Origin: DATAFT01 sp035544635
GTDB taxonomy: Bacteria; Acidobacteriota; Thermoanaerobaculia; Multivoradales; Multivoraceae
Reading direction: 5' to 3'
DNA: 39,581 bases
NCBI GenBank assembly: GCA_035544635.1
Contig: DATKDQ010000320.1
Span: 1-39,581 of the forward strand
The notes beneath the pieces are model-generated. The model saw only the letters and a program-made list of their open reading frames with translations, ran no database searches and was not told the DNA's origin. Shown piece after piece: positions 15,402 to 26,509 of this stretch (position 1 is its first letter; each line of letters starts with the position of its first letter). The position numbers and the translations under genes are program-made.

Positions 15402-15456
15402 GCGATCGACAGCCGAGGCCGGCACGACCTTCGTCGCGCGGAATCGAACGCGGCGC

Positions 15457-16299
15457 CTACACCCGCCGGTGCTCGGCGACGGGGATCGCGCGCCGCACCT
15501 GCACGACGCGATCGAGATCGACCTCGGCGAGGGCGAGCCCGGGGCCGTCGGAAGCGGAGCCCACCACCTGGCCCCAGGGGTCGACGATCAACGAATGGCC
15601 GTAGCTGTGGCGCAGGCCGCGGTCGTCGTGGCGGCCGCTCTGCGCCGGCGCGACCACGTAGCACTGGGTCTCGATCGCGCGCGCCCGTAGCAGTGGATAC
15701 CAGTGGTCCTTGCCGGTCATCAGCGTGAACGCCGACGGCACGGTGAGGATCTGCGCGCCCTTTCGCACCAGCGCGGCATAGAGCTCCGGGAAGCGCAGGT
15801 CGTAGCAGACCGAGAGCCCGATCGTTCCGAGCTCGGTCTCGACGCCGACCAACTCCGAGCCGGGGTTGATGGTGGCCGACTCCTTGAAGCGCACCTCCTC
15901 CGAGACGTCGACGTCGAAGAGGTGGATCTTGCGGTAGACGGCTAGGGTCGCACCGTCGGGACCGAACAGGACGCTGGTGTTGTTGCAGCGTGCCGGCTGC
16001 CCGGCGCCGCTCTCCCCCAACCCCGCCTGCGCCTGGGCCTGCTCGTTGAAGGAGCCCAGCAGCACGTACATCCGGTGGCGGCGCGCGAGCTCGGCGAAAC
16101 GCGTGCACAGCGGACCGTCGAGCGGCTGCGCGCGCCGCACCTTCTCTTGGTGCGGCCCGAGGAAGTTCGTGTTCTCGGGGGTGGCGGCGAAGCGCGCGCC
16201 GTAGCCGGCGGCGCGCTCGATCAACGCGGCTGCCGTCTCGACGCTCGCGGCCTCGTCGGACGTGCTCTGGAGCTGGACGGCGGCTACGAGAAAAGACAC
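15457..16299 (-). CDS. Nitrilase-superfamily amidohydrolase (Nit1/Nit2-like omega-amidase)
   Basis: A 280-residue carbon-nitrogen hydrolase. The complete Glu-Lys-Cys triad is visible: E42 in ATPENTNFLGPH, K124 in VYRKIHLFDVDV, and C165 in SVCYDLRFPELY. The context around the cysteine and the FxVDV segment resemble the Nit1/Nit2 branch, which hydrolyses deaminated glutathione or keto-acid amides. It starts at GTG 16299 within the last 16 bases of the upstream alpha/beta hydrolase, so the two are translationally coupled. It is cytoplasmic, with no signal peptide. A role in metabolite repair together with the adjacent aminotransferase is an inference. Confidence 0.88.
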   Translation of the reverse strand: MSFLVAAVQLQSTSDEAASVETAAALIERAAGYGARFAATPENTNFLGPHQEKVRRAQPLDGPLCTRFAELARRHRMYVLLGSFNEQAQAQAGLGESGAGQPARCNNTSVLFGPDGATLAVYRKIHLFDVDVSEEVRFKESATINPGSELVGVETELGTIGLSVCYDLRFPELYAALVRKGAQILTVPSAFTLMTGKDHWYPLLRARAIETQCYVVAPAQSGRHDDRGLRHSYGHSLIVDPWGQVVGSASDGPGLALAEVDLDRVVQVRRAIPVAEHRRV

Positions 16300-17156
16300 T
16301 GCCGTGCGAAGCGCTCGAGGAGGCCGTAGTACCGCGTCCCACCGTGCCGGTGCAGCTCGCTGTGCCCGGCGTGCGCCACCTCGTACCACTCCTTGGGTGC
16401 CGCCGCCCGCTCGTAGAGCGCGCGGCCGAGGCTCGGAGGCACGGTGGGGTCCGCGCCGCCGTGGACGAAGAGCTTGGGAATCGAGAGGCGATCGACCTTC
16501 TCGATCGACCGGAACTGGTTGCGCGCGATGTAGTGCAGCGGCACGCCCGGGTAGAGGGTCCGCGCCATGTCGCGGATCTGAGTGAAGCTCGACTGCACGA
16601 TGAGCCCCGCCACCTCGCGATGCAGCGCCCCGTCGATCGCGACGGCGCCGCCGAGGGAGTGCCCGAACAGGAGAATCGAGGCCGGACGCCCGCTGCGCTC
16701 CGCGATCAGGTAGTCCCACGCCGCGCGCACGTCCCGATACAGCCCCTCCTCGAACGGGGTTCCCTCGCTGCGCCCGTAGCCGCGGTAGTCGAAGGCCAGG
16801 AGATTGAAGCCCAGGCGACGCAGGTCCTGGAGCAGGGCGATGCGGTTGGTGACGTTCCCGTTATTGCCGTGGCAGTAGAGGAGGGTGGCGCGGGCGCCGC
16901 TCTGCTCGATCCACCAGCCGTGGAGCCGCGTGCCGTCGTCCGCCTCGAACCAGACGTCCTCGACTTCGAGCCCGTAGGCAGCGGGGTTCCAGAAGCCGAT
17001 CGGATAGCGGTCGGGAGCGAAGAGATGGGCGGTCTGGACGCGGTTGCGGACGTAGGCTCCCAGGCTGCCGCCGGCGGCCGCCAGCGCGAGCGAGGGAAGC
17101 GCGAGCCGGCTGAGTCGGCCTATCCGGAGCTTGGCGGCGTCGGCGCCGAGTGTCAT
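16284..17156 (-). CDS. Alpha/beta hydrolase, membrane-anchored, Bem46-like
   Basis: A 290-residue protein starting at ATG 17156 behind an AGGCGAG ribosome site. A single hydrophobic segment near residues 17-32 (LALPSLALAAAGGSLGAY) suggests an N-terminal membrane anchor or uncleaved signal. The hydrolase domain shows YCHGNNGNV as the oxyanion loop, FDYRGYGRSEG, the nucleophile elbow GHSLGGAVA with the catalytic Ser, LFVHGGADPTVPP with Asp and HAGHSEL with His. This arrangement matches the Bem46/FrsA-like esterase group, whose natural substrates are mostly unknown. Its last codons overlap the nitrilase start. Upstream, a 267-bp gap contains two hairpin repeats. Confidence 0.85.
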   Translation of the reverse strand: MTLGADAAKLRIGRLSRLALPSLALAAAGGSLGAYVRNRVQTAHLFAPDRYPIGFWNPAAYGLEVEDVWFEADDGTRLHGWWIEQSGARATLLYCHGNNGNVTNRIALLQDLRRLGFNLLAFDYRGYGRSEGTPFEEGLYRDVRAAWDYLIAERSGRPASILLFGHSLGGAVAIDGALHREVAGLIVQSSFTQIRDMARTLYPGVPLHYIARNQFRSIEKVDRLSIPKLFVHGGADPTVPPSLGRALYERAAAPKEWYEVAHAGHSELHRHGGTRYYGLLERFARQCLFS

Positions 17157-17281
17157 CTCGCCTGCGTAACGCGTCGCGGGACTACTGGTATTCCTCGAAC
17201 GATGCCGTAGGGAAGGGCCCGAGCCAACTGTACGGTAGGGCCCGTGCCCGAGACCGGCCCGTGCCCGAGACCGGGCTAGGA

Positions 17282-17304
17282 GCCCGTCCATGTAATGGAC
17301 GGGC
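17282..17304. repeat. Type-2 hairpin repeat upstream of the Bem46-like gene
   Basis: Arms GCCCGTCCAT (17282-17291) and ATGGACGGGC (17295-17304) are perfectly complementary around GTA. The outer eight bases on each side and the flanking AG and GAC equal those of the hairpin at 5286-5308. The tip differs, and pairing is kept. No terminator-like T tract follows. Confidence 0.5.
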
Positions 17305-17347
17305 GACTGAGCGGGCGCCCGTCCGCGGGCGCTCGGCGGGAGACATG

Positions 17348-17385
17348 CTAGCGGAGGAAATGCTACCCAGCATTTCCGGAGCTAG
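17348..17385. repeat. Hairpin repeat of the variable-stem family, nested stem
   Basis: The inner arms GGAAATGCT (17356-17364) and AGCATTTCC (17369-17377) surround the loop ACCC. Outer arms CTAGC (17348-17352) and GCTAG (17381-17385) extend the stem across a GGA/GGA internal bulge. The inner hairpin obeys the same rule as those at 32336, 32401, 32466 and 35499. A clear constant GCGCCG hairpin is not seen beside this copy. It lies between the QueD-like gene and the alpha/beta hydrolase on the same strand. Confidence 0.65.
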
Positions 17386-17423
17386 GCGCCCCGCCACCGC
17401 CAGCATGTTACCCCGTGCTCCGC

Positions 17424-17822
17424 TCAATCCCCGAGGAACGTTGCGGCGCAGTCCGGCCCCTCCCAGAGCGTCACGGCCACGACCCGGGCCCGCCGCGGGC
17501 GCTCTTCGCCCAGCCGTGACTCGAGCCAGGTCTGAAGCTCGTCGAAGAACCAGCGGGCGAGGTGCTCGGCGGTCGGGCTCAGGCGGTCGAAGGGCGGAAC
17601 CGTGTTGACGTCCGCGTGCCGAAAGCGGCCCGCCAGCTGGTCGAGGGCGCCTTGGAGCTCGACGAAGTCGACCGCGTAGCCTTCCGGCCCGAGCTCGGCG
17701 GCCCCGATCCTCGCCTCGACTCTGAAGCTGTGGCCGTGGACCGGCTCGGGGACCCCCCGGTACGCGGTCAGGTGGTGCGCGGCCTCGAAGCGCGCGCGGA
17801 CGAGCAGCTCGTAACGGGGCAT
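17424..17822 (-). CDS. 6-pyruvoyl-tetrahydropterin synthase / QueD family protein lacking the usual active-site Cys
   Basis: A 132-residue T-fold protein. The zinc histidines are present: H16 in FEAAHHL, and H29 and H31 in VHGHSF. The second-half catalytic His (H69 in FRHADVNT), the substrate-anchoring Glu (E121 in LWEGPD) and the VDFVEL strand are also seen. In QueD the catalytic cysteine sits four residues before HGH; here that position is Pro25, followed by Glu26. A Cys-to-Glu type replacement near this site is known from PTPS-III enzymes that act in folate synthesis in place of dihydroneopterin aldolase. This protein may therefore be a folate-route or otherwise altered member rather than a queuosine enzyme. 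No other queuosine or folate gene is adjacent. Confidence 0.8.
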   Translation of the reverse strand: MPRYELLVRARFEAAHHLTAYRGVPEPVHGHSFRVEARIGAAELGPEGYAVDFVELQGALDQLAGRFRHADVNTVPPFDRLSPTAEHLARWFFDELQTWLESRLGEERPRRARVVAVTLWEGPDCAATFLGD

Positions 17823-17968
17823 CCTCGTGCGCCTCTCTCGTCGGTGGATTCCGTCGGCGGCAATCTATCCCGGACCGCCGCCGTCTTCCACCCGGAGCGG
17901 GCAGCGCGCTTCCGGAGCTTCGCGCACGCTCTCGGCGGATCCGGCCCGACGTCGCCCGCGCGTCGTGG

Positions 17969-18991
17969 TCACGACCTGCTCGCGACGACGCGTCCGTAGA
18001 GCGCGACCCACAGGCCGAGCGCGACGATCCCCAGCAGGCTCACCGCCCACAGCGTGCCCAGCCGGAACAGGAGAGTCGCCGCCACCGCCGTCGACTTCGC
18101 CACCTCGAGCTCGCCCAGAACGAGGACCATCGACGCCTCGAACCCGCCGAGCCCGCCGGGCAGCATCGACAGCACCCCGAAGAGCGTCGCGGCGGCGAAC
18201 GCGAAGAACGCTCCCGAGCGCGGCACGTCGGCGCCCAGAGCGCGGAGGACGACCTCGAGCGCGAGCGCCTCGCACGACCAGGCTGCCGTGGCGAGAGCGA
18301 GGCCGACGCCGAGCCGGCCCGGGCTCATCAGGGAGCGGCTCGAGTCGAGGAGCGCGGGCAGCCGCGACGCGACGCGACGGACGCCGGGCAGGCGCGCGGC
18401 GAGGCCGAGGATCGAGCGCTGCATCCTCTCGCTCAGAAGCAGCGCGATCGCCAGAGCGACCGCCAGCGCGCTCGAGGCGAGCACCCATCCGGCTCCCACG
18501 CCGCGCTCGAGGCCGGCGAGGGCGATCAGGAGGACCGCCAGCAGATCGGTGACGCGCTCCACCACCAGCGTGCCCGCCGTGTGCGCCACGCGGGCGCCGA
18601 AGCGGCGTTTGAGCAGGAACGACTTCACGACCTCGCCGGCCTTGCCGGGCGTCGCGGTGAACGCGAAACCGGCGACGAACGCGAGCAGGCTCGGTACCGC
18701 CGGGATCCCGAGCGCGAGGACGCGGGTGTAGTAGTGCCAGCGCAGCGCACGCAGCGCGAGCCCGCTGGCGACGAGCACGCCGACCACCGCAGCCTCGCCC
18801 GCCGGGAACGCGCGCATTACCGCGGCCACCTGCCCGACGTCCGACCACGAGGCGAGCGCGACGTAGAGCAGGCCGGCGGCCGCTGCGATCAGTGCGACCT
18901 GGGCGCTCCAGGCACCCCAGCGCGGGGCGTCCTCGCGCGCAGCTTCGACGGCGGCCTCGGTCGCCGCCGCCTTCTTGCGGCCGGTCTTCAC
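17969..18991 (-). CDS. Lysylphosphatidylglycerol synthase-TM / flippase-like integral membrane protein (UPF0104)
   Basis: A 340-residue protein with a short charged N-terminus (MKTGRKKAAATEAA) and about eight hydrophobic segments. Conserved landmarks of the family are LRALRWHYYTRVLALG, FTATPGKAGEVVKSFLLKRRFG, VVERVTDLLAVLLIALAG, and the C-terminal LPGGLGGFEASMVLVL. Members of this family include the transmembrane part of MprF and proposed lipid or glycan flippases. With glycosyltransferases elsewhere in the window, export of a lipid-linked glycan is possible but unproven. It stands alone on the minus strand, with 146 bp to the QueD-like gene in which I saw nothing. Confidence 0.8.
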   Translation of the reverse strand: MKTGRKKAAATEAAVEAAREDAPRWGAWSAQVALIAAAAGLLYVALASWSDVGQVAAVMRAFPAGEAAVVGVLVASGLALRALRWHYYTRVLALGIPAVPSLLAFVAGFAFTATPGKAGEVVKSFLLKRRFGARVAHTAGTLVVERVTDLLAVLLIALAGLERGVGAGWVLASSALAVALAIALLLSERMQRSILGLAARLPGVRRVASRLPALLDSSRSLMSPGRLGVGLALATAAWSCEALALEVVLRALGADVPRSGAFFAFAAATLFGVLSMLPGGLGGFEASMVLVLGELEVAKSTAVAATLLFRLGTLWAVSLLGIVALGLWVALYGRVVASRS

Positions 18992-19162
18992 CGCGTGCTA
19001 GTGTGCCAACGATCTCGTCGATGCACCATAGTGGCGCGCCGCGCTGTCGAACCGTCGAGCTCTCGCCCGCCTGAAGCGATCGGATAGATCTCTCCGTTCG
19101 TTCGAGGTCGCGCGAGCTGGAACGCCGGTGGACGCTCCACGCGTGCAAGGAGAGTCAGTCGC

Positions 19163-19435
19163 ATGCGCATCTACATCGGCAACCTGCCCTACACCTGCAC
19201 GGCGGACGAGGTTCGCGAGCTGTTCGGCTCGTATGGCAACGTCGAGTCCGTGAACCTCATCACCGATCGCGAGACCGGCCGCCCGCGAGGCTTCGGCTTC
19301 GTCGAGATGTCGAGCGGAGGGGAAGCGGCGATCTCGGCGCTGCACTCCGCCTCGTTCGGCGGACGCACGCTGACGGTCAACGAGGCGCGCCCCCGTGAGC
19401 GCGAGCCTCGTCGCGAGCACAGCTCCTCCTGGTAG
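19163..19435 (+). CDS. Small single-RRM RNA-binding protein
   Basis: A 90-residue RNA-recognition-motif protein with a well-placed ribosome site (AAGGAGAG, 19147-19154). RNP2 is IYIGNL (residues 3-8) and RNP1 is RGFGFVEM (42-49), both with the aromatic residues that stack on RNA bases. The single domain is followed by a short basic, serine-ended tail (RPREREPRREHSSSW). Such free-standing RRM proteins occur in cyanobacteria and several Gram-negative phyla, often cold- or stress-linked, and bind RNA in the cytoplasm. It lies alone between oppositely oriented genes, with a 171-bp upstream region that should contain its promoter; no clear boxes were identified. Confidence 0.9.
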   Translation: MRIYIGNLPYTCTADEVRELFGSYGNVESVNLITDRETGRPRGFGFVEMSSGGEAAISALHSASFGGRTLTVNEARPREREPRREHSSSW

Positions 19436-19465
19436 CGCCGCTCGCCCGGACGGCTCCGGCTGCTC

Positions 19466-20290
19466 TCACCGCTGGCAGCTCGGGCAGTAGTACGTGCTGC
19501 GACCGAGCTGACGCAGACGGCGGATGGCCGCGCCGCAGCGCGGGCACGGCTCGCCCTCGCGGTCGTACACCGCGAGCGAGACCTGGAAGTACCCGGACTC
19601 GCCGAGGGCATCGGCGAAGTCGTTGAGCGTCGTCCCACCCTGCGCCATCGCGTCGCGGAGCACCTCCACCACGGCGACGGCCAGCCGCCCCCAGCGTTGA
19701 CGCGAGACGCGCGCGACGGAGCGCGACGGATGGATGCCGGCGCGGAAGAGCGCCTCCGAGGCGTAGATGTTCCCGACCCCCACCACCACCTTCGCATCCA
19801 TCAGCATCGCCTTCACCGCGCAGCTCCGGCGCGCGCCGGCCGCGGCGAGCGCGGCGGCGTCGAAGCCCGGCTCGAGCGGTTCGAGGCCGAGCCCCGCGAA
19901 GTGGCGATCGCTCGCGATCGCCGCGGTATCGAGCGCGAACAGCGCACCGAAGCGCCGCGGATCGCGGAAGCGCAGCTTGCGTCCCGAGCCGAGCCGGAAC
20001 ACTGCATGCTCGTGAGGCTCGCGTGGAGCGTCCCCGGGCCCGATGGTGAGACGGCCGCTCATGCCGAGGTGGACGGCGAGCGTGGAGCCGCCGTCGAAAT
20101 GGAGCAGCAGGTACTTCGCGCGCCGGTCGACCCCGAGCAGCCGGCGGCCGGCGAGCCGGCGCCGCAGGGTGGCGGGGACGACGCGTTCGCGCAGCCGCCG
20201 CTCCCGGACCTCGACCGTCTCCACCGTGTCCCCGACCAGGTGCGCGGCGAGCGTGCGCCGGAGAACCTCGACCTCGGGGAGCTCGGGCAC
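19466..20290 (-). CDS. mutM: Formamidopyrimidine-DNA glycosylase
   Basis: A 274-residue Fpg/MutM starting at GTG 20290 with PELPEVE, where the proline (after Met removal) is the catalytic nucleophile and the Glu assists. The conserved Lys (DRRAKYLLLHF), the HLGMSGRL block, the helix-two-turn-helix GVGNIYASEALF, and a C-terminal zinc finger (CPRCG...YYCPSC) are all present. It excises oxidised purines such as 8-oxoguanine and nicks the abasic site. It begins one base after the holA stop, so holA and mutM are co-transcribed and likely coupled. Confidence 0.95.
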   Translation of the reverse strand: MPELPEVEVLRRTLAAHLVGDTVETVEVRERRLRERVVPATLRRRLAGRRLLGVDRRAKYLLLHFDGGSTLAVHLGMSGRLTIGPGDAPREPHEHAVFRLGSGRKLRFRDPRRFGALFALDTAAIASDRHFAGLGLEPLEPGFDAAALAAAGARRSCAVKAMLMDAKVVVGVGNIYASEALFRAGIHPSRSVARVSRQRWGRLAVAVVEVLRDAMAQGGTTLNDFADALGESGYFQVSLAVYDREGEPCPRCGAAIRRLRQLGRSTYYCPSCQR

Positions 20291-20291
20291 G

Positions 20292-21770
20292 CTACGAGCT
20301 CGCGAGCCACGCCACCAGGTCGGTGAGCGCGGCGTCCGGATCGTCGCTCTCGCCCTTCAAGCGCAGCTCGGTCTCGAGCACGCGCGCGGGCAGGCGGGCG
20401 AGGAGCGGTGCGCCCAGCCGGCTCGCCGCCAGGTAGGCGCGATGCAGCCGATAGGGGTGGAGGCCGCCGAGGGGCCGGAAGTCTCCGCCCTCGATGCCGC
20501 CCTGGAGCTTCGCGGCCTGCCGCTCCTTGAACCGATTGTAGTTGCGCTCCCCGGGGGCGACCCCGGCCACCTGCATCATGCCGCCCACCGCCGTGAGCTG
20601 GCGGCAGAGCTGCGCCAGCTGGCCGAAGAACGCGAGGCGCGCCGCCATCGGATCCTCGGAGCCCTCGACGTGGCGCCGAAGCCTGCCGAGCGCCTCGGCC
20701 GAGCGGCCCGCGCCGATCGCGTCGAGCAGCGCCCACACGTCCTCCTCGCCGCGGTCCTCGATCACCTGCTCGACCAGCTCGAGCTCGATACGCCCCGCTT
20801 CCACCAGCGAGACCAGCTTGCGGTACTCGCCGGCGAAGCGAGCGGTGGAGTCGAGATCGGTGCCGGAGGCTCCGCGCTCGGAGCGCCGGCGCAGGGTGCG
20901 CCGCGCGAGCTCGGCGAGCGCCCGATCGGAGATGGCGCACCCGGTCTCGCGCTCGAGCTCCGTCCGCAGGTCTTCGAGGCCCTGCCACTTGCCCGATCGA
21001 TCGGCGTCGACGTGGGCGAGCTGGAGCAGCGCACCCTGGTCGCGCAGCAGCTCGACCAGCGGATGATCGTCGGCGACGACCGCCTCGCAGAGGACCAGCG
21101 CGTGCCCCGGCGGAAGCCCTTCCTGGGCGATCGCGGCGAGCTCGGAGGCGTCGGTCTCCGCCCAGCCGCGGAGCCCGTCGCGGCAGGCGGCCTCGAGCAG
21201 CTCGGCGAGCCCGCTCCTGAGCTCCTCGACCGCCGACTTGCCGCGGCGCTTGCCGCGCCCGCGCGGACCGCCGCTCGATCCCGCGCGCTGCGAGCCGCCG
21301 CTGTGCGCCGCCCCTTCGAACACCCACGCCGGGAGCGCGTCGAGCGTGGCGCGGGCGGGGGCCGCTCCCGGCTCGACGCCGAAGAGGCGGCACACCTGCA
21401 GCAAGCGACCGGCCGCCACACGGGCGGGCCCTTGGAGCTCGGCGCGAGCGTCGACGGGGAGCGCCTCGGCAGCCTGGTCGATCAGATAGGCGGCGGCGCG
21501 CCGATCGGACAAGACGGCGCTGTCGATCACCAGGCTCACCTTGCCCCCGCCGAAGAGCGAGTAGGTCCGCAGGTCGCCGACGACCGCCGCCAGATCGGAT
21601 GGCCGCCGGTGCGAGTCGATCCGGCTCGCGCTCCCTTCGGCCAGCGCGGAAGCGATGCGGCGGGCCGCCGCCTCGGCGAGCACCGGCTCGCCGGTCACCA
21701 GATAGAGCGGCCGGGGCGTCCCCGACCGGGCGACGCCGAGGATCCGGTCCTCGGCCGAGGGAGCGGGCAC
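20292..21770 (-). CDS. holA: DNA polymerase III delta subunit with large internal insertion
   Basis: A 492-residue protein starting at GTG 21770, the G of which is the last base of the upstream dksA-like stop (TAGTG). The start region PRPLYLVTGEPVLAEAAARRI and the DLRTYSLFGGGKVSLVID strand match the AAA+-like first domain of HolA. LPPGHALVLCEA, FAGEYRKLVSLVEAG and DDVWALLDAIGAG-type segments match domains 2 and 3. Between about residues 90 and 230 lies an extra segment with a basic, glycine-rich stretch (GGPRGRGKRRGK). Typical HolA is near 340 residues, so about 140 are added. It loads the sliding clamp as part of the clamp-loader complex. The insertion could contact DNA, but that is speculative. 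Confidence 0.85.
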   Translation of the reverse strand: MPAPSAEDRILGVARSGTPRPLYLVTGEPVLAEAAARRIASALAEGSASRIDSHRRPSDLAAVVGDLRTYSLFGGGKVSLVIDSAVLSDRRAAAYLIDQAAEALPVDARAELQGPARVAAGRLLQVCRLFGVEPGAAPARATLDALPAWVFEGAAHSGGSQRAGSSGGPRGRGKRRGKSAVEELRSGLAELLEAACRDGLRGWAETDASELAAIAQEGLPPGHALVLCEAVVADDHPLVELLRDQGALLQLAHVDADRSGKWQGLEDLRTELERETGCAISDRALAELARRTLRRRSERGASGTDLDSTARFAGEYRKLVSLVEAGRIELELVEQVIEDRGEEDVWALLDAIGAGRSAEALGRLRRHVEGSEDPMAARLAFFGQLAQLCRQLTAVGGMMQVAGVAPGERNYNRFKERQAAKLQGGIEGGDFRPLGGLHPYRLHRAYLAASRLGAPLLARLPARVLETELRLKGESDDPDAALTDLVAWLASS

Positions 21771-22432
21771 TACAGGAGGCCCTTCTCCTCCATCTCCTGG
21801 CAGTCGATGCAGTAGCGCGCCCAGGGGATGGCGTGCAGGCGCTGCTCGCCGATGTCCTTGGCGCACGAGGTGCAGCTTCCGTACTCGCCGCTGTCGACGC
21901 GGCGCAACGCTTCTTCGATCTGGAGCAGGACGATCCGCTCGGTGTCGGAGAGAGAGAGGGCAAGATCGCGATCGCTGTCGAAGTTCGCGCGGTCGATCTC
22001 GTCGTCGCCGTCGCGGAACGCGTCGAGGCCGACGTCGAGGTCGTGCCGATAGAGGTGGAGGATCTCCCGGCGGTGCTCGTCGAGCCGCTTCGCCAGCCCG
22101 TCGACCAATCCCGCGCGGCCGTTGCCCTCGGCGCGCTTGCGGGCCGCCTTGCTCTTGGCTGCCGCGGTCTTTGGTGACTTGGCGGTCTTGGATACGGCGG
22201 TCTTGGATACAGCGGTCCGGGAGGCCGCGGCCTTCGCCGATGCGGTTTTCTTCGCCGCCGGCTTCTTCTTGCTCGCCTTGGTCGCCCGCTTGGACGCTGC
22301 CGCCCGCTTGGACGCTGCCGCCTTCTTGGACGCTGCCGCCTTCTTGGACGCTGCTGACTTCTTGGACACTGTCGCCGCCTTCTTGGACGCCGCCGCCTTC
22401 TTGGACGCTGCCGCCTTCTTGGACGCTGCCAT
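21770..22432 (-). CDS. DksA/TraR-family zinc-finger protein with histone-H1-like lysine/alanine repeat tail
   Basis: A 220-residue protein in two parts. Residues 1-105 are almost entirely Ala, Ser, Lys and Thr in repeats of ASKKAA, like the tails of histone H1, bacterial Hc1 and some HU proteins. Residues 108-220 are a TraR/DksA domain: a helical hairpin, a tip with DSDRDLA (similar to but not exactly DxxDxA), and a C4 zinc finger with C187, C190, C208 and C211. DksA-like proteins enter the RNA polymerase secondary channel and modulate initiation; the basic tail would add non-specific DNA or RNA affinity. Its stop overlaps the holA start. The N-terminus is encoded by 18-bp tandem repeats, so length variation is likely. 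Confidence 0.85.
   Translation of the reverse strand: MAASKKAAASKKAAASKKAATVSKKSAASKKAAASKKAAASKRAAASKRATKASKKKPAAKKTASAKAAASRTAVSKTAVSKTAKSPKTAAAKSKAARKRAEGNGRAGLVDGLAKRLDEHRREILHLYRHDLDVGLDAFRDGDDEIDRANFDSDRDLALSLSDTERIVLLQIEEALRRVDSGEYGSCTSCAKDIGEQRLHAIPWARYCIDCQEMEEKGLL
22290..22430 (-). repeat. Coding 18-bp tandem repeat in the dksA-like gene
   Basis: Eight or so near-identical 18-bp units (plus-strand core CTTGGACGCTGCCGCCTT) encode ASKKAA/ASKRAA hexapeptides. The most 5' units are nearly perfect copies, while the inner ones differ (VSKKSA). Such arrays can gain or lose units by slippage, each step keeping frame because 18 is divisible by three. Confidence 0.8.
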
Positions 22433-22456
22433 CGCCGTCGATCCTCCGCCAACACC

Positions 22457-22924
22457 TCAGCGGTGGTAGTTTATTCCGCTACGAATCGCCGCCGCCCGGT
22501 AGATCTGTTCGTACAGCACCAGTCGCGCCAGCTCGTGGGGCAACGTCATCGGCCCCAGCGAGAGCGTTTCGTCCGCACGCTCTAGCACTTCCCGCGCCAA
22601 CCCGACGTCAGAGCCCAACGCGAAAGCCACGGGATGCGGCCAGCTCTCCTCGAGCCACCGGATCCGCTCGGCGAACGCCTCCGAATCGAGCATGCGCCCG
22701 GCGGGGTCCAGGGCGATCAGCCAGCTCCGTTCCGGCCGCGCCGCGAGCAGTGCCTCGCCCTCGCTGCGCCGGCGCTCGTCGTCGCCCCCGCCGCCACCGG
22801 AGCGCACGTTGCGATCCGAGACCCGCAGCACCGGCTCGATGCGCCGCCGGTACTCCAGAATCGCCTCCTCGAACCGGCCGCGGCGGCGCCGGCTGGCCCA
22901 CAGAACGACGATCTCGCGGCTCAT
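22457..22924 (-). CDS. rlmH: 23S rRNA pseudouridine-1915 N3-methyltransferase
   Basis: A 155-residue SPOUT methyltransferase starting MSREIVVLWASRRRRG. The knot region shows FALGSDVGLAREVLERAD, LSLGPMTLPHELARLVLYEQIYRAAAI, and the hallmark C-terminal YHR. In most RlmH the SAM loop reads IGGADG; here it is LGSDVG, a moderate divergence. It methylates pseudouridine 1915 in helix 69 of assembled ribosomes. It lies just upstream of the dksA-like gene on the same strand, forming a likely rlmH-dksA-holA-mutM unit. The start at 22924 matches the first strand; ATG 22960 would add a nonconserved stretch. Confidence 0.88.
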   Translation of the reverse strand: MSREIVVLWASRRRRGRFEEAILEYRRRIEPVLRVSDRNVRSGGGGGDDERRRSEGEALLAARPERSWLIALDPAGRMLDSEAFAERIRWLEESWPHPVAFALGSDVGLAREVLERADETLSLGPMTLPHELARLVLYEQIYRAAAIRSGINYHR

Positions 22925-23142
22925 CGGAGCGCTTCCCGCCCAGCGATCGGCCCCCGCCACCCGACCGCTCCGCGCGCCGCCAGATCGGGGTGGCAGCGAG
23001 GGGGTGAAAAAGGCCAGCTCGCTGCCTCACTCCTGGGCCCCGGCCGGGCCCGGAGCGCCCGCCTGCCCGGGCACGGAGCCGCGGAGTATACCCGATGATC
23101 GCCGTCCCCGGGCCGCTCCAGCCTCACCATCGGCGACCGCTC

Positions 23143-23151
23143 TGTTATGCT
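23143..23151 (+). promoter_or_regulatory. Possible extended -10 element of ileS
   Basis: TGTTATGCT fits an extended -10 (TG-n-TATnnT) 17 bases before the ileS ATG at 23169. No -35 match was seen. The upstream gap (22925-23142) contains GC-rich inverted stretches near 23040-23080 but no T-box features that I could recognise. Confidence 0.3.
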
Positions 23152-23168
23152 CCGCCGCCCCGCGACGC

Positions 23169-26507
<3,339 letters not shown>

Positions 26508-26509
26508 AC

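Noticed and set aside
15430..15446. Minus-strand GTTCGATTCC, another T-loop-like sequence after the nitrilase gene.
   Set aside because: Only a four-base stem forms and there is no tRNA cloverleaf; the nitrilase reading frame ends just beside it.
23035..23080. GC-rich inverted stretches upstream of ileS considered as a terminator or T-box.
   Set aside because: No T tract, no T-box sequence and no specifier loop could be identified.
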